Shown one piece after another: positions 7,745-16,102 of a stretch of 46,414 nt of DNA (position 1 is the stretch's first letter; each line of letters starts with the position of its first letter). The translations under genes were made by a program, and so were the position numbers. The stretch covers positions 1 through 46,414 of the forward strand of contig CAILZI010000100.1 in the NCBI GenBank assembly GCA_903838675.1, given 5' to 3'. Source of the stretch: an uncultured Verrucomicrobiota bacterium (lineage in GTDB: Bacteria; Verrucomicrobiota; Verrucomicrobiia; Verrucomicrobiales; Verrucomicrobiaceae). The notes beneath the pieces are model-generated. The model was not told the DNA's origin. It was given only the letters and a program-made list of their open reading frames with translations, and searched no databases.

Positions 7745-9363
7745 GGCGGTGCGACAGGAAGGAAATAGGATTCAAGCCATGCATCACGCGGCAGAAAGGT
7801 GGCGAAGGCTGGGCCGCTGTTTGTAGCTGCAGGGACTGCGGGATCACTATCACTGGTGAACAGCAAACGGCTTGGGTTGGTGCCGCCGGCGGCGCGGCGT
7901 TTGACGGTCCAGTTGGTCATGACTCCTCCGATCCAGCGCACGCTTTGAGTCAGCGTGGTGGGCATGTTGAACATGATGGTCTGATATTCGTTCACCAGCA
8001 CGCAGCGCCAGCGAAATTCTGTGCCGCCGATGGGATTGCTGACCCATGACAATTCAACAGGGCGTCCGTTGTTGTCCTGAAACGCGAGGACATGCCGCCG
8101 ATTGTTTTCGCGCTCGAAGCGAATGTCGCGCACCCAGCGCCCATTTGAGCCGTTGGGCATGATTGTGATGATGACAGGCTTTAGAGAAGCGGCATTGGTG
8201 AAGGCTGAGGCGTTGCTCTGGCCAACAAAGATGATTTGATCAACGACGCCATAAATGCGCATGTTTTTGAGATACTGGCTGTCGAGTTTGATGAAGAGCA
8301 CCTTTAGCTTGGTGTCATAGCCCGAAGGCCAGCCGGGCGGGGGATAGGTCGGCGTTGCCTGCTCGGCAATCCAGTAGGCCTCAGTGGCGGAGTTGAAGAC
8401 GCTTTCCACATCGATGGTGATGGTGGGAGTGCGGCCGGCGGCGGCTTCACGATCCTGAAAGTGCCAGAGGGAGTTGTCAGGATTGTTGTTGTTTTTCACC
8501 ACATCGAGGTATCCAAGATAGCTGCTGGCGCCAGTGCTGTCGATGGGGCCGGTGGTGCTGGGAACCACGGCCATGTTGGATGGCAGCAACGCCTTGCCAT
8601 TTTGATCAGTTCCATAAACCGGGTAGGGGATGGATGGCGGCTCAACTGTCGAGTGTGACTGGATGTAGAGTGAATTGGTCAGGAACGGCAGTTGCAACGG
8701 ACTGGGAGTGGTGCTGACAAACAATGAAGGCGGATGATGAAGGACGGTGCGTCCCTGCACGGTCCAGTTCGCATTATGTCCGGCGCTGCCGGCACCGGCG
8801 TTGGCGTAAACGTCGAGCTCAGTGGTGACGGTGTCAGGCTTGCGATAAATGCAGAAGACGTCGCCATTAAGAACGGGCGGCATGGTTTTGAGAAATTCCC
8901 ACGCGTTGTAATCATCAATGTTGCCCGCGACACCGGAAGCTGGGCGGGCGAGTTGTTCAACGTTGATGTAAGTGGCTCCAGGGCGAAGACCCGTATAATT
9001 GTAAGGAAACACGGTGCTCATATCACCTGCCGTGTCGCTGGAGGTGAATACATTGAGACTGGCCCAGCCGTTGAGGGAATTGATGCCACCGATGTCGATG
9101 CCGAGGATCGTGTTTTGACTGGCGGCCATGGTATTGTTGGGGTCAAAAGCCTTGCTCGTCATGCTCTGCCAGGCCAGGAGGCGAGAGCTTTCGACGCCGA
9201 TGTGGCGTTTGCAGACGTCCTCAAGGTAACTCACCTGCGAAGCGCGTGTGCTCATGAGGGTGACCCATGAGGTTACAAATATGCCGCTGACAATCATGAG
9301 CATCAGCGCTGCCGCCATTAGGGCGCCGCGTGTGCTGCGATGATGATGTCGGAAGATGCGCAT
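7741..9363 (-). CDS. PilX-like pilus-associated protein (possible Verru_Chthon cassette A type)
   Basis: This 540-residue protein starts MRIFRHHHRSTRGALMAAAL with a hydrophobic helix to about residue 35. This is the PilX-type N-terminus (RG.aL..aL..L) and lacks the Glu5 of major pilins. The remaining 500 residues are a large Gly/Asn/Thr-rich extracytoplasmic domain with no known fold. In other Verrucomicrobia a large protein of this kind sits in a cassette with three prepilin-like proteins, and the neighbours here match that arrangement. I chose the ATG at 9363, placing the helix at the N-terminus; the frame is open 49 codons upstream inside the preceding gene. It starts 11 bases after the stop of the 327-residue prepilin. 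Confidence 0.75.
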   Translation of the reverse strand: MRIFRHHHRSTRGALMAAALMLMIVSGIFVTSWVTLMSTRASQVSYLEDVCKRHIGVESSRLLAWQSMTSKAFDPNNTMAASQNTILGIDIGGINSLNGWASLNVFTSSDTAGDMSTVFPYNYTGLRPGATYINVEQLARPASGVAGNIDDYNAWEFLKTMPPVLNGDVFCIYRKPDTVTTELDVYANAGAGSAGHNANWTVQGRTVLHHPPSLFVSTTPSPLQLPFLTNSLYIQSHSTVEPPSIPYPVYGTDQNGKALLPSNMAVVPSTTGPIDSTGASSYLGYLDVVKNNNNPDNSLWHFQDREAAAGRTPTITIDVESVFNSATEAYWIAEQATPTYPPPGWPSGYDTKLKVLFIKLDSQYLKNMRIYGVVDQIIFVGQSNASAFTNAASLKPVIITIMPNGSNGRWVRDIRFERENNRRHVLAFQDNNGRPVELSWVSNPIGGTEFRWRCVLVNEYQTIMFNMPTTLTQSVRWIGGVMTNWTVKRRAAGGTNPSRLLFTSDSDPAVPAATNSGPAFATFLPRDAWLESYFLPVAPP

Positions 9364-9374
9364 GACTTGTAAAT

Positions 9375-10358
9375 TCAAAGCGCCGGAAACATCGGCACGG
9401 TAAACATGAAGGCTGAGCGTCCGGCCATTTGGTTGTAAGCCTGGCGTGGGTCGGTGGAGGACAATGTGTTCGCCACCTGGCCGAGATGGCGGGCGGCAGG
9501 ATCCGGCCACCAGATGAAATAGAAGGGGCGTTCGTACGCTCGTTTGAAACGGTCGATGGTGCTGGGCGTTTCGCGCAGTGCCAGACGCGACGCACGTTCA
9601 AAGGTGATAAAGAGCGGCGCGAAGCCATCGGTGGACCATTGGGAGGCGCTGGTGGGGCTGGGGATGGATGGCGGAAAGAATACGTCATAACCGCCCATGT
9701 AACCCAGTGTGGAGGAGGATATGCCCGAAGGTGAGCTTGCGTAGCGTTTGACGGAGGCATGAATGCCATTTGGATCGGTGGCCCCGGTGAAACGGATGAG
9801 GTCGATGTCGTATATGGCGTTGACCTTGAGATAGCCGGAATACTTGCTGTAGCCCATCACGAAGATGCTGGCGTTCTGGGGAACGGAAGTTCCGTCATTG
9901 AGCGGATTACGATAGTCGCGATAGAGCGAGCCCGACACGCCGGCGTTTGCGATGATGTGAGCACGAAACTTTTGCGGGGTGTCGAGTTCGCCATTCGTGC
10001 TTGGATCGTAAGCGATCAGTGAGGGCTTCCAGGTGTTGATGCCGTCACGAGGCAGGCAGTAAACGGCGGTGGCGCTGAGAGTGTCCGTCAGAAACTGTTC
10101 GCGCAGCTCTTCGGCCAGCGACAGAGCACCGTATTGCGGTGCCATGCCAACATCAACGGTGTTGCTGAGGGTGCCGTAAAAGTTCTGTGCAATTGTCCCA
10201 CCCAGCGGCACTGCAACCATGGAGGAGACGCTCGGCTGGCTGCGCACAATGGTGCCGTAGGAGACGACCGCTCCGCCAAGGATCACGGCAGAAAGCGCGA
10301 GCACCAGCAGGAGTTCCACGGAGGTGAAGCCCCCGGGCTGATGGACTTTGCGTTTCAT
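9375..10358 (-). CDS. Prepilin-like protein with large C-terminal domain
   Basis: This 327-residue protein has a leader MKRKVHQPGG followed by FTSVELLLVLALSAVILGG, a prepilin peptidase site (G/F) with Glu at mature position 5. The domain after the helix is large for a minor pilin (about 285 residues) and contains several Tyr/Pro-rich stretches; I do not recognise it. The ATG at 10358 overlaps the TGA of the restored PilP-position frame (ATGA), and GGAG lies 5 bases upstream. It probably forms part of the pseudopilus tip or fibre. Confidence 0.8.
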   Translation of the reverse strand: MKRKVHQPGGFTSVELLLVLALSAVILGGAVVSYGTIVRSQPSVSSMVAVPLGGTIAQNFYGTLSNTVDVGMAPQYGALSLAEELREQFLTDTLSATAVYCLPRDGINTWKPSLIAYDPSTNGELDTPQKFRAHIIANAGVSGSLYRDYRNPLNDGTSVPQNASIFVMGYSKYSGYLKVNAIYDIDLIRFTGATDPNGIHASVKRYASSPSGISSSTLGYMGGYDVFFPPSIPSPTSASQWSTDGFAPLFITFERASRLALRETPSTIDRFKRAYERPFYFIWWPDPAARHLGQVANTLSSTDPRQAYNQMAGRSAFMFTVPMFPAL

Positions 10359-11207
10359 TTTGCTCCAGGCGTTGGATTGCCGAACAGCATGCGGACCACA
10401 GATTCAACTGCGGGCGACGGCGGGGGTGTGGACGGTGGCGTACTCTTCTGCGGCTTTTCGGGGGCTGCTGCGATCTCCGGTGCGGGAGAGGGAGGTGGGG
10501 TGACCGCAGGATTTACCACGCGGGGGGGGGGTGAAGGGCTGGGGATCATCCGCGATGACTTGCGCACGTGGTGGCGCAGATTCGTTGGACAGCATGGGTG
10601 GTGGAGAATTTTGCGGAGAGACTTGCGGACTGGCCGAACGGTCGCGCAATGCAAGCTCCATCGTGGCATTGGGGCCCTTGGTGTCTTTTGGGTCATCATC
10701 CGTTTTCCCGGGCATCTGATAGCGGACCTGGGGGGCGATGTTGATAGGAATGGTCATGAGCTTCGGCGGGAGGCCGGTGAGGCGCTTCTCCTGCCAGGCG
10801 AGCTCAATGTACTGTGCGGTGATGTTTTTCACTCTCAACTCAACCAACTGTTCGGGCAGCACCGGGGGGACGAGACATCCTGTCTCCAAAATAATGTCTC
10901 CCAAGAGCACACGCATGCGTCCGTCGGTCATGCGTTTTGTGCCGACCACGGGCAGCTTGAGAAGCTTGTCGCGAACGCGGTTTTCCTCAGTGTCACCAGG
11001 CGCCTGCCTGCTGAGAGCCTCGTTTTCGGATTCAAAGGGATTGTGCTCTTCAGGCTTCACGTTTTCCGGCGTCTTTTCTTCCGGCAGCACGAGCTGATAT
11101 TGCACGCGCTTTTCTCCTTCTTCACCATTGCCTTCCTGGGCATGGCTGGAGACGGCCATGAGAGTGAACATCAAGCCCGGAAGCAGCAGTCTGTATGCGA
11201 AGTTCAT
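10355..11207 (-). pseudogene. PilP-position periplasmic protein, frameshifted at a run of ten C
   Basis: The gene starts MNFAYRLLLPGLMFTLMAVSSHAQ, a Sec signal peptide, and continues as a soluble protein with a Pro-rich C-terminus. By position after PilM/N/O-like genes it should be the PilP-type link to the secretin. A segment resembling the PilP/GspC homology region (GDIILETGCLVPPVLPEQLVELRVKNI) is visible but weak. On the coding strand ten C occupy 10531-10522. With ten C the reading runs off into an unrelated tail and stops at 10404 (267 residues). With nine C it continues PPRVVNPAVTPPPSPAPEIA and stops at 10355, overlapping the next ATG as ATGA (283 residues). With eleven C it stops after residue 231. 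The nine-C form is clearly the ancestral frame. Sequencing error, phase variation or slippage are all possible. Confidence 0.75.
10522..10531 (-). repeat. Homopolymer (C)10 tract in the PilP-like gene
   Basis: Ten consecutive G on the plus strand (C on the coding strand) follow codon 225. The tract length decides between three C-terminal ends of the protein: full length at nine, alternative tail at ten, early TAA at eleven. Runs of this length are prone to slipped-strand mispairing and to sequencing error. Confidence 0.9.
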
Positions 11208-11210
11208 GGG

Positions 11211-11813
11211 TTAGGATTTGGTGACTTTTGCCTTGGGCTTGGCAGGGGCCTTTTTCTTGTCCGCATCTGCTGCGGCAAGATCAAAAATGGGTGTTTCGAA
11301 AGAGACTTCCATTTTCAACTGTGACCCCGTGCTGCCGCCGGTGATCTGCACCACTTTCATGCGCGCGGTGGGCAGGCGGCGTTCAATGTCTCCCAGCCAG
11401 TTGAGCACCTTGGCAAACTCTTCTTCGATGGTCAGCGTGGTGACAACTGACCGGGGAATGAGCTTGTTGTTTGCGGTTTGTTTTGATTCGGTCTTTTTGG
11501 AGCGCACCAAGTTGATGCCACGTTCGCGCAGGCTGAGTTCAATGGTCTGCTCCGCTTCCTGCTGGGTCTGCACATGATCAATGGCCGGCAGCCAGGAGCG
11601 GAGGAAACGCCGCAAGTCTTCAGTGTCTGCCTTGAACACGGCTGTTTGAATTTCAGCCGTGGAGCGTTCGTTCTCGGCGGTGACGGCGGCTGTTTCAGCA
11701 TCCTCGGCCTCGGCCCGTGTCGTGGCCACCGTGTTGTGAATGATCTGCGCCGTGTAGGTCATGGCGCCAATGATCATGAGCAGGACGACGCATGCGAGTT
11801 GCTTTGGATTCAT
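11211..11813 (-). CDS. PilO/GspM-like inner-membrane assembly protein
   Basis: This 200-residue bitopic protein has one membrane helix at residues 6-24 (LACVVLLMIIGAMTYTAQII), a coiled coil at about 28-75, and a small alpha/beta domain in which TIEEEFAKVLNWLGDIERRLPTARMKVVQI matches the PilO/GspM pattern. A Lys/Ala/Pro-rich tail follows. PilO dimerises with PilN in the periplasm and couples PilM to the secretin side. It begins 20 bases after the PilN-like gene and its stop is 3 bases before the PilP-like ATG. The identification rests on topology and gene order more than on conserved residues. Confidence 0.7.
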   Translation of the reverse strand: MNPKQLACVVLLMIIGAMTYTAQIIHNTVATTRAEAEDAETAAVTAENERSTAEIQTAVFKADTEDLRRFLRSWLPAIDHVQTQQEAEQTIELSLRERGINLVRSKKTESKQTANNKLIPRSVVTTLTIEEEFAKVLNWLGDIERRLPTARMKVVQITGGSTGSQLKMEVSFETPIFDLAAADADKKKAPAKPKAKVTKS

Positions 11814-11833
11814 GCTGGTAAAAGTTGCGAAGG

Positions 11834-12388
11834 TTATTCGGCCTGGCGGACGAGTGTTGAATGGTATTCAACAACGTCTCCGTTCTTGGTCTGCTGCGGT
11901 GAATATGAGCGGTAGAGCAACTGACCGAGTGCGGCTTCGATGGCGGCAAGTTCGGTGGACACCTTGGAGCCGTTCAAATGGATGGTGAGAGCGATGTTGG
12001 CGGGCACCTGCTCACTGCGTTCAAGAGCCACCTGGGTGATGCGTGTGTCAGTTTGCACCGCACGGGCGATTTTAACTGCGATGGGCTGGATGTTGCGCGC
12101 ACCTTCCATCCACTGGGCGACTTTCTCAGCCTTGGTGGCTTCGGCCTCAAGATCGGCCTTTTCGTTCTTGTACGATTCAGTCTGCGTTTCGCTGAGCTTC
12201 TGGCGTTCTTCGGCGTCCACTTTCTGCTTGAGCGCCTTTTTGTAGTTGAAGTAATCCATCGTCATCACATAGGCGCTGCCGATGAGAGCCACATAAAAGA
12301 TGATGGGAATGGCGCGGAATGTCGAAGGCAGCCGACGCGAGGTGTCGGTGCGCGGCGTCTTGAAATCATGACAGAGATATTCGTTCAT
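11834..12388 (-). CDS. PilN-like bitopic assembly protein
   Basis: This 184-residue protein has an N-terminal cytoplasmic segment of about 28 residues (MNEYLCHDFKTPRTDTSRRLPS), one membrane helix at about 29-46, a long coiled coil (about 50-95, Lys/Glu-rich) and a periplasmic ferredoxin-like domain ending STELAAIEAALGQLLY. In PilN the cytoplasmic tail binds PilM. I chose the ATG at 12388, which gives the expected short tail; the frame is open 16 codons upstream, where it overlaps the PilM-like gene. It lies 13 bases after the PilM-like stop and 20 bases before the PilO-like gene. Confidence 0.7.
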   Translation of the reverse strand: MNEYLCHDFKTPRTDTSRRLPSTFRAIPIIFYVALIGSAYVMTMDYFNYKKALKQKVDAEERQKLSETQTESYKNEKADLEAEATKAEKVAQWMEGARNIQPIAVKIARAVQTDTRITQVALERSEQVPANIALTIHLNGSKVSTELAAIEAALGQLLYRSYSPQQTKNGDVVEYHSTLVRQAE

Positions 12389-12401
12389 AGGAGTGGGCGG
12401 C

Positions 12402-13271
12402 TTAATGTTCCCCGATGATGGTCCAGAGCAGGTCATCCTGCGTCAGATCGGCGGCACCGACTTTCTCAAGATGAAGCATCAGTTCAGTGCGGAATTTGCT
12501 GTCATGGCCGTCGCCGACAAAATACACGGGGCTGCCCTGGGGCACTTTGGCAAGCAGCGGGCTGATGATTTGAAGTGCGGTTTCCACCGCCTCGGGTCCA
12601 AGACCACTGCGGCAGCGAATATCACGCCACTGACCTTCCTGCTGAACAAGCACCGCAAGAGAGCCTTCGCATGCTGCGATCAGGACGAAGTCGGAAGGGG
12701 TTCCTCCTGAACTTGCGCGATAGATGCTCAGGATTGCATGTTCCAGCATTGCAAACAAACCGCAGCAGACCCGACCAGGCTTCAGGTGGACCGATTTGAG
12801 AACATCTTCAGTCACCTTGACGAGTGATTCCTCCACTGCGAGCAGCAGGCTGGCGGTGGTCTCAGGATGATGGCAGATGGCATAGCGCTTGCCACGGTCA
12901 TACTTTGGTCCGAGCACGGCGCGCGGATTGGTGCGAAGAAGGCTCACACAGTTGTCGCCGCGCATGAGGTTGTTTTCGAGGCTGATGATGAAACGGTGGT
13001 TCACGGAAACGGAGCACCAGCCCCCATCAGCCATGCCGCGCCATTCTTCGGCTTTCAGCGGTGCGGAGTCGGCAAGTTCGCCCTCCTGCATGCCACTCTC
13101 CTCGAACCGTCCGCGTTTATTGACGGAGCGCCAGCTTACCGCGCTGCGGCTGACGTTGATGAGAAGAGATTTGCGCGCTTCAAAGCGTTTTTGCCACGGG
13201 ACTGCGGAGTCGTCGGGGTCGGCTTTGAAAGCGGCGAAGCTCAGGACAGATTTGATTTCATCCAACAGCAT
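12402..13271 (-). CDS. PilM/GspL-like actin-fold assembly protein, divergent
   Basis: This 289-residue soluble protein occupies the PilM position, directly after the ATPase gene (14-base overlap) and before the PilN-like gene. The pattern LLINVSRSAVSWRSVNKRGRFEESGMQEG fits the start of an actin-like subdomain, and the region VLIAACEGSLAVLVQQEGQWRDIRCRSG resembles the second phosphate-binding strand. The acidic and glycine residues that bind ATP in typical PilM (GID.GT) are missing, so nucleotide binding is doubtful. It probably serves as a cytoplasmic adaptor of the inner-membrane complex. Assignment is mainly by gene order. Confidence 0.6.
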   Translation of the reverse strand: MLLDEIKSVLSFAAFKADPDDSAVPWQKRFEARKSLLINVSRSAVSWRSVNKRGRFEESGMQEGELADSAPLKAEEWRGMADGGWCSVSVNHRFIISLENNLMRGDNCVSLLRTNPRAVLGPKYDRGKRYAICHHPETTASLLLAVEESLVKVTEDVLKSVHLKPGRVCCGLFAMLEHAILSIYRASSGGTPSDFVLIAACEGSLAVLVQQEGQWRDIRCRSGLGPEAVETALQIISPLLAKVPQGSPVYFVGDGHDSKFRTELMLHLEKVGAADLTQDDLLWTIIGEH

Positions 13272-14322
13272 AAATAGAGGTCAGTTGTTCTTTGGAAAGG
13301 AAGTCGTACACCTCATGTTCGGTGTAGCCGGTCTTGCGTGCGGTGGAAGGTTTCCAGCCGTCAGCCATGCGCATGTTTAAACAGCGTTCAAAACTGACCA
13401 TGCCACGGGTGAAGCCCGCCTCCAGTTCCTGGTCGAGGTTCTTGAACTCACCACGGCGGATCATGCCGCACACCGAATCATAAGGCAGCAGCAATTCGTG
13501 AATCGGGAATCGTTTGCCACGGTTTTCGTCAAACAGCAGCCGCTGGCACAAAATGCCACGGATGGAGTCCGCGAAGGAAAGCATGGCGTTTTCCATGCGG
13601 TCGCTCGGGATGAGCTTGAGGTAGCGCTGCACCGTCTGCGCCGCAGACGAGGTATGCAGGGTGGCCACGACGACGTGGCCGGTTTCTGCGGCCTGCAGGG
13701 CGATTTCCGCGGTTTCGCCATCACGAATTTCTCCCACGAGAATCACATCGGGCGCCTGACGGAGGGCTGCGCGCAGGGATTTGTTGAAATCAAGTTCGTC
13801 AGTGCCGATCTCACGTTGGGAGACCAGGGAGGGAATGCCGGAGGGATAGACGAATTCGATGGGGTCTTCGAAGGTGAGCACGTGTTCCTGGCGGCGTTTG
13901 GCGCGCTCAAGAATCATGGAGGCAATGGTCGTCGATTTGCCGGAACCTGTGGCACCGCAGACGAGAAAGAGACCGTTCTTGGCTTCAAGGAACGCCTTGA
14001 TGGCGGGCGGTGGCACCATCAGCTTGCTGATGTCTGGAATGCTTTCCGGCAGCAGACGCAGCACCCAGCGCGGGCGTCCGCGCGTGACCATGCGGTTGAC
14101 ACGATAACGCCGCGGGCCGAGCTGAAGCGCGTAGTCGATGCAGCCGGGGGTGAACTCCAAAGGACGTTCCGGCTGATAAATGAACGAGTCATAAAACAGC
14201 TTGCCGTTGCGCTTGTAGGTCAGCGCCTCCCATGGAGTGACATAGAAGTCGCTGACGCCCGAATCCTTCGACAGGTGAAGCATCCGGTAACCAAGCTGAC
14301 TGCGTTCGTGAATGTCTTCCAT
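13258..14322 (-). CDS. PilT-like secretion ATPase
   Basis: This 354-residue member of the GspE/PilT ATPases has Walker A GATGSGKST (123-131), Asp box FEDPIEF (151-157), Walker B VILVGEIRD (193-201) and His box TLHTSSA (221-227). It has the PilT length and lacks both the N1 domain of PilB/GspE and the tetracysteine zinc module. It is the only such ATPase in the cluster. PilT proteins usually drive pilus retraction, so either it powers assembly here or a PilB lies elsewhere in the genome. It starts 14 bases after the stop of the 528-residue prepilin and overlaps the PilM-like gene by 14 bases. Confidence 0.9.
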   Translation of the reverse strand: MEDIHERSQLGYRMLHLSKDSGVSDFYVTPWEALTYKRNGKLFYDSFIYQPERPLEFTPGCIDYALQLGPRRYRVNRMVTRGRPRWVLRLLPESIPDISKLMVPPPAIKAFLEAKNGLFLVCGATGSGKSTTIASMILERAKRRQEHVLTFEDPIEFVYPSGIPSLVSQREIGTDELDFNKSLRAALRQAPDVILVGEIRDGETAEIALQAAETGHVVVATLHTSSAAQTVQRYLKLIPSDRMENAMLSFADSIRGILCQRLLFDENRGKRFPIHELLLPYDSVCGMIRRGEFKNLDQELEAGFTRGMVSFERCLNMRMADGWKPSTARKTGYTEHEVYDFLSKEQLTSIYAVG

Positions 14323-14336
14323 GGTGTGGTGGTATG

Positions 14337-15923
14337 TTAATAATTGCTGGTGAAGCGCGCCTGCAGCTGCACTGCAGCATTTGAGCCTTCATAGACGAGG
14401 AGGTTGTTTCCCTGCACGACGCTGGCGCTGGGATCGAGCGACACCCATTGAAGCTGCAGGCGATACTGAACTCCGTCGATGTTGACCGTGAAGTCCGTGG
14501 TCGGATTGATCAACTGTACTATGTCGGCGCTGGCAAGACGGTCACTGGCATTCGTGGTGCTGACGAGGCCCAGGTCAATGTGCGTGGTGACACTGAGGGC
14601 GGGCTGGGTCAGATTGAGATTGACGGTGAGGGTGACACCGGTGGCTTCGCTGTTATAGAAGGTCGTGCCGTTTAGAACCTGCATCGCCCCAAAATTGAAC
14701 CAGGTGTTTGGTGTGATGGTGTCAAAAGTCGCAGGCGTGAAGCTCATTGAATTTTCCACTCCGGCATCAAGGTACTGGCCATTGCCGAGATCGAGCTTGG
14801 TGTTGCCGGATTTGAACGTGGAAGTGGTGCCGGTGTTCTGAATGTTGGTGACCAGATTGGAGCCGCCAAGAGCGTTTCCCCAACTGGCCACGCCCGTGCC
14901 GCTGAAGCCGCTGGTGAGCCGGTAGTAGGTCTGTGTGTTCGTAAAGCTTGCGGTGTACTCGGCAGGACGTGTCGTTTCATTGTATGCCTGCAAAACCATC
15001 GCAGGAAACACCGGAATGCTGGTTCCGGTATATACCTGCCAATCCCCGCCATTGACGCTGTACATCGTAGTTGAGACCCCTGTCGGGGCACCACCGGTGC
15101 TGATGGTGACCGAGGTGGGGAAATTCGTGAACGCGAAGGTGCCGCCAACAGGGGAGATGACGGGTATCGGCAAAATCGCCAGTGTCGGCTGGGACGGAGA
15201 GCCACTGCCACCACCGCTGCCTCCGCCGCTGCCACCACCGGAATCCATGGGAGGGGATGACGAAGCGGGCGCTGTTTCTTTCGGATTAAATGCCGTGTCA
15301 GGTGTGGGTGCTGAGAAAGCCTGTGGATTCAAATAATTGGCAGCGGGGTTCGACACCGAAGTTCCCCAAACCCACCCGCTGCTGCTGGAATTATAAGTGA
15401 CGACAGATTTGGTGCGTATTTCAGTTCCGTAGTCAGCACTCGCCAACGTTGGCTCAAGATAAAATTCAGACACCGCACTGCCTGAGGCCTTGTTCATAAC
15501 GAATCGTTGCTTGGTGCGGTCCCAGAAGGCTCGTGGATTGTTTGAACTGTCCTGTTGGGAGGTCATTCTGGCTTGCAACCGAACATCCAGGAGTTTCCCG
15601 GATACAATTCCCACATGCTGCTGCCATTCTGACTGGGGGCGTGAGCGCTTCATTTTATCAAGCACTGTTTGGGGATTGGTGAGCCCAGCCAAACTGCCAC
15701 CATCAGCCACATAGAAGGAGATCATTTCATTCAGCGTTGCGACGTCAGACTGAAGCTTGGTCACACGGGCGGTATCAGCGTTGCTGGAAGTGAGGGTGGC
15801 TCCCACTCCGACAATGACGCCAATAATGGCGATCATGGTGATCAGTTCGAGCAACGAGAATCCGCCACAACAGTGTGAACTGCGTACACCTGAGCGCAAA
15901 GCTGTGACTCTAACGGCTATCAT
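14337..15923 (-). CDS. Large prepilin-like protein with Gly-Ser linker and beta-rich C-terminus
   Basis: This 528-residue protein has a leader ending CCGG, then FSLLELITMIAIIGVIVGV (Glu at mature position 5), a prepilin cleavage site at Gly21/Phe22. A pilin-like helix and small domain run to about residue 215. A flexible (GGGS)-rich linker follows at 228-244. Next comes a segment resembling the chitobiase C-terminal beta-sandwich (VISPVGGTFAFTNFP...STTMYSVNGGDW, about 253-325). The last ~190 residues (SGTGVASWGN... FNFGAMQVLNGTTFYNSEATGVTLTVNLNL) resemble the choice-of-anchor K domain. Major pilins have about 150 residues, so this looks like an adhesin-tipped pilin. It is the first gene of the cluster. 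Confidence 0.8.
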   Translation of the reverse strand: MIAVRVTALRSGVRSSHCCGGFSLLELITMIAIIGVIVGVGATLTSSNADTARVTKLQSDVATLNEMISFYVADGGSLAGLTNPQTVLDKMKRSRPQSEWQQHVGIVSGKLLDVRLQARMTSQQDSSNNPRAFWDRTKQRFVMNKASGSAVSEFYLEPTLASADYGTEIRTKSVVTYNSSSSGWVWGTSVSNPAANYLNPQAFSAPTPDTAFNPKETAPASSSPPMDSGGGSGGGSGGGSGSPSQPTLAILPIPVISPVGGTFAFTNFPTSVTISTGGAPTGVSTTMYSVNGGDWQVYTGTSIPVFPAMVLQAYNETTRPAEYTASFTNTQTYYRLTSGFSGTGVASWGNALGGSNLVTNIQNTGTTSTFKSGNTKLDLGNGQYLDAGVENSMSFTPATFDTITPNTWFNFGAMQVLNGTTFYNSEATGVTLTVNLNLTQPALSVTTHIDLGLVSTTNASDRLASADIVQLINPTTDFTVNIDGVQYRLQLQWVSLDPSASVVQGNNLLVYEGSNAAVQLQARFTSNY

Positions 15924-16102
15924 CGGTGTTGTACTAAATAGTTAAAACTCCCTAAATTCAAGGGAAAGATATGGAAAATATAATGGATATGGAGAAAAAT
16001 ATTCGGACGGCTAAACATTTGATGTAAATTGTAAAATCAATACACTTCACTGATAAATGTCATTTGATTTGTTTTTCTACTGAAAGTATAATTACCATAA
16101 TT
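15924..16102. promoter_or_regulatory. AT-rich divergent promoter region of pilus cluster and secretin
   Basis: The 179 bases between the large prepilin and the secretin are markedly AT-rich compared with the GC-rich genes. The plus-strand promoter for the secretin is clear. For the minus strand I see only a weak candidate: TTGAAT with a 15-base spacer to TATTTA, 11 bases before the ATG at 15923. Both halves of the machine could be coregulated from here. Confidence 0.6.
16064..16092 (+). promoter_or_regulatory. Sigma70-like promoter of the secretin gene, leaderless
   Basis: TTGATT (16064-16069) and a perfect -10 TATAAT (16087-16092) are spaced 17 bases apart. The ATG lies at 16103, only 10 bases after the -10 box, so the transcript should start about 4 bases before the start codon. 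Confidence 0.75.

Noticed and set aside
10522..10531. Programmed ribosomal frameshift as the explanation for the broken PilP-like gene
   Set aside because: No slippery heptamer with a downstream structure was seen; a simple indel in a homopolymer explains it better. Not excluded.
16064..16102. Upstream TTG start for the secretin
   Set aside because: It coincides with the -35 box and would put a non-hydrophobic extension before the signal peptide.
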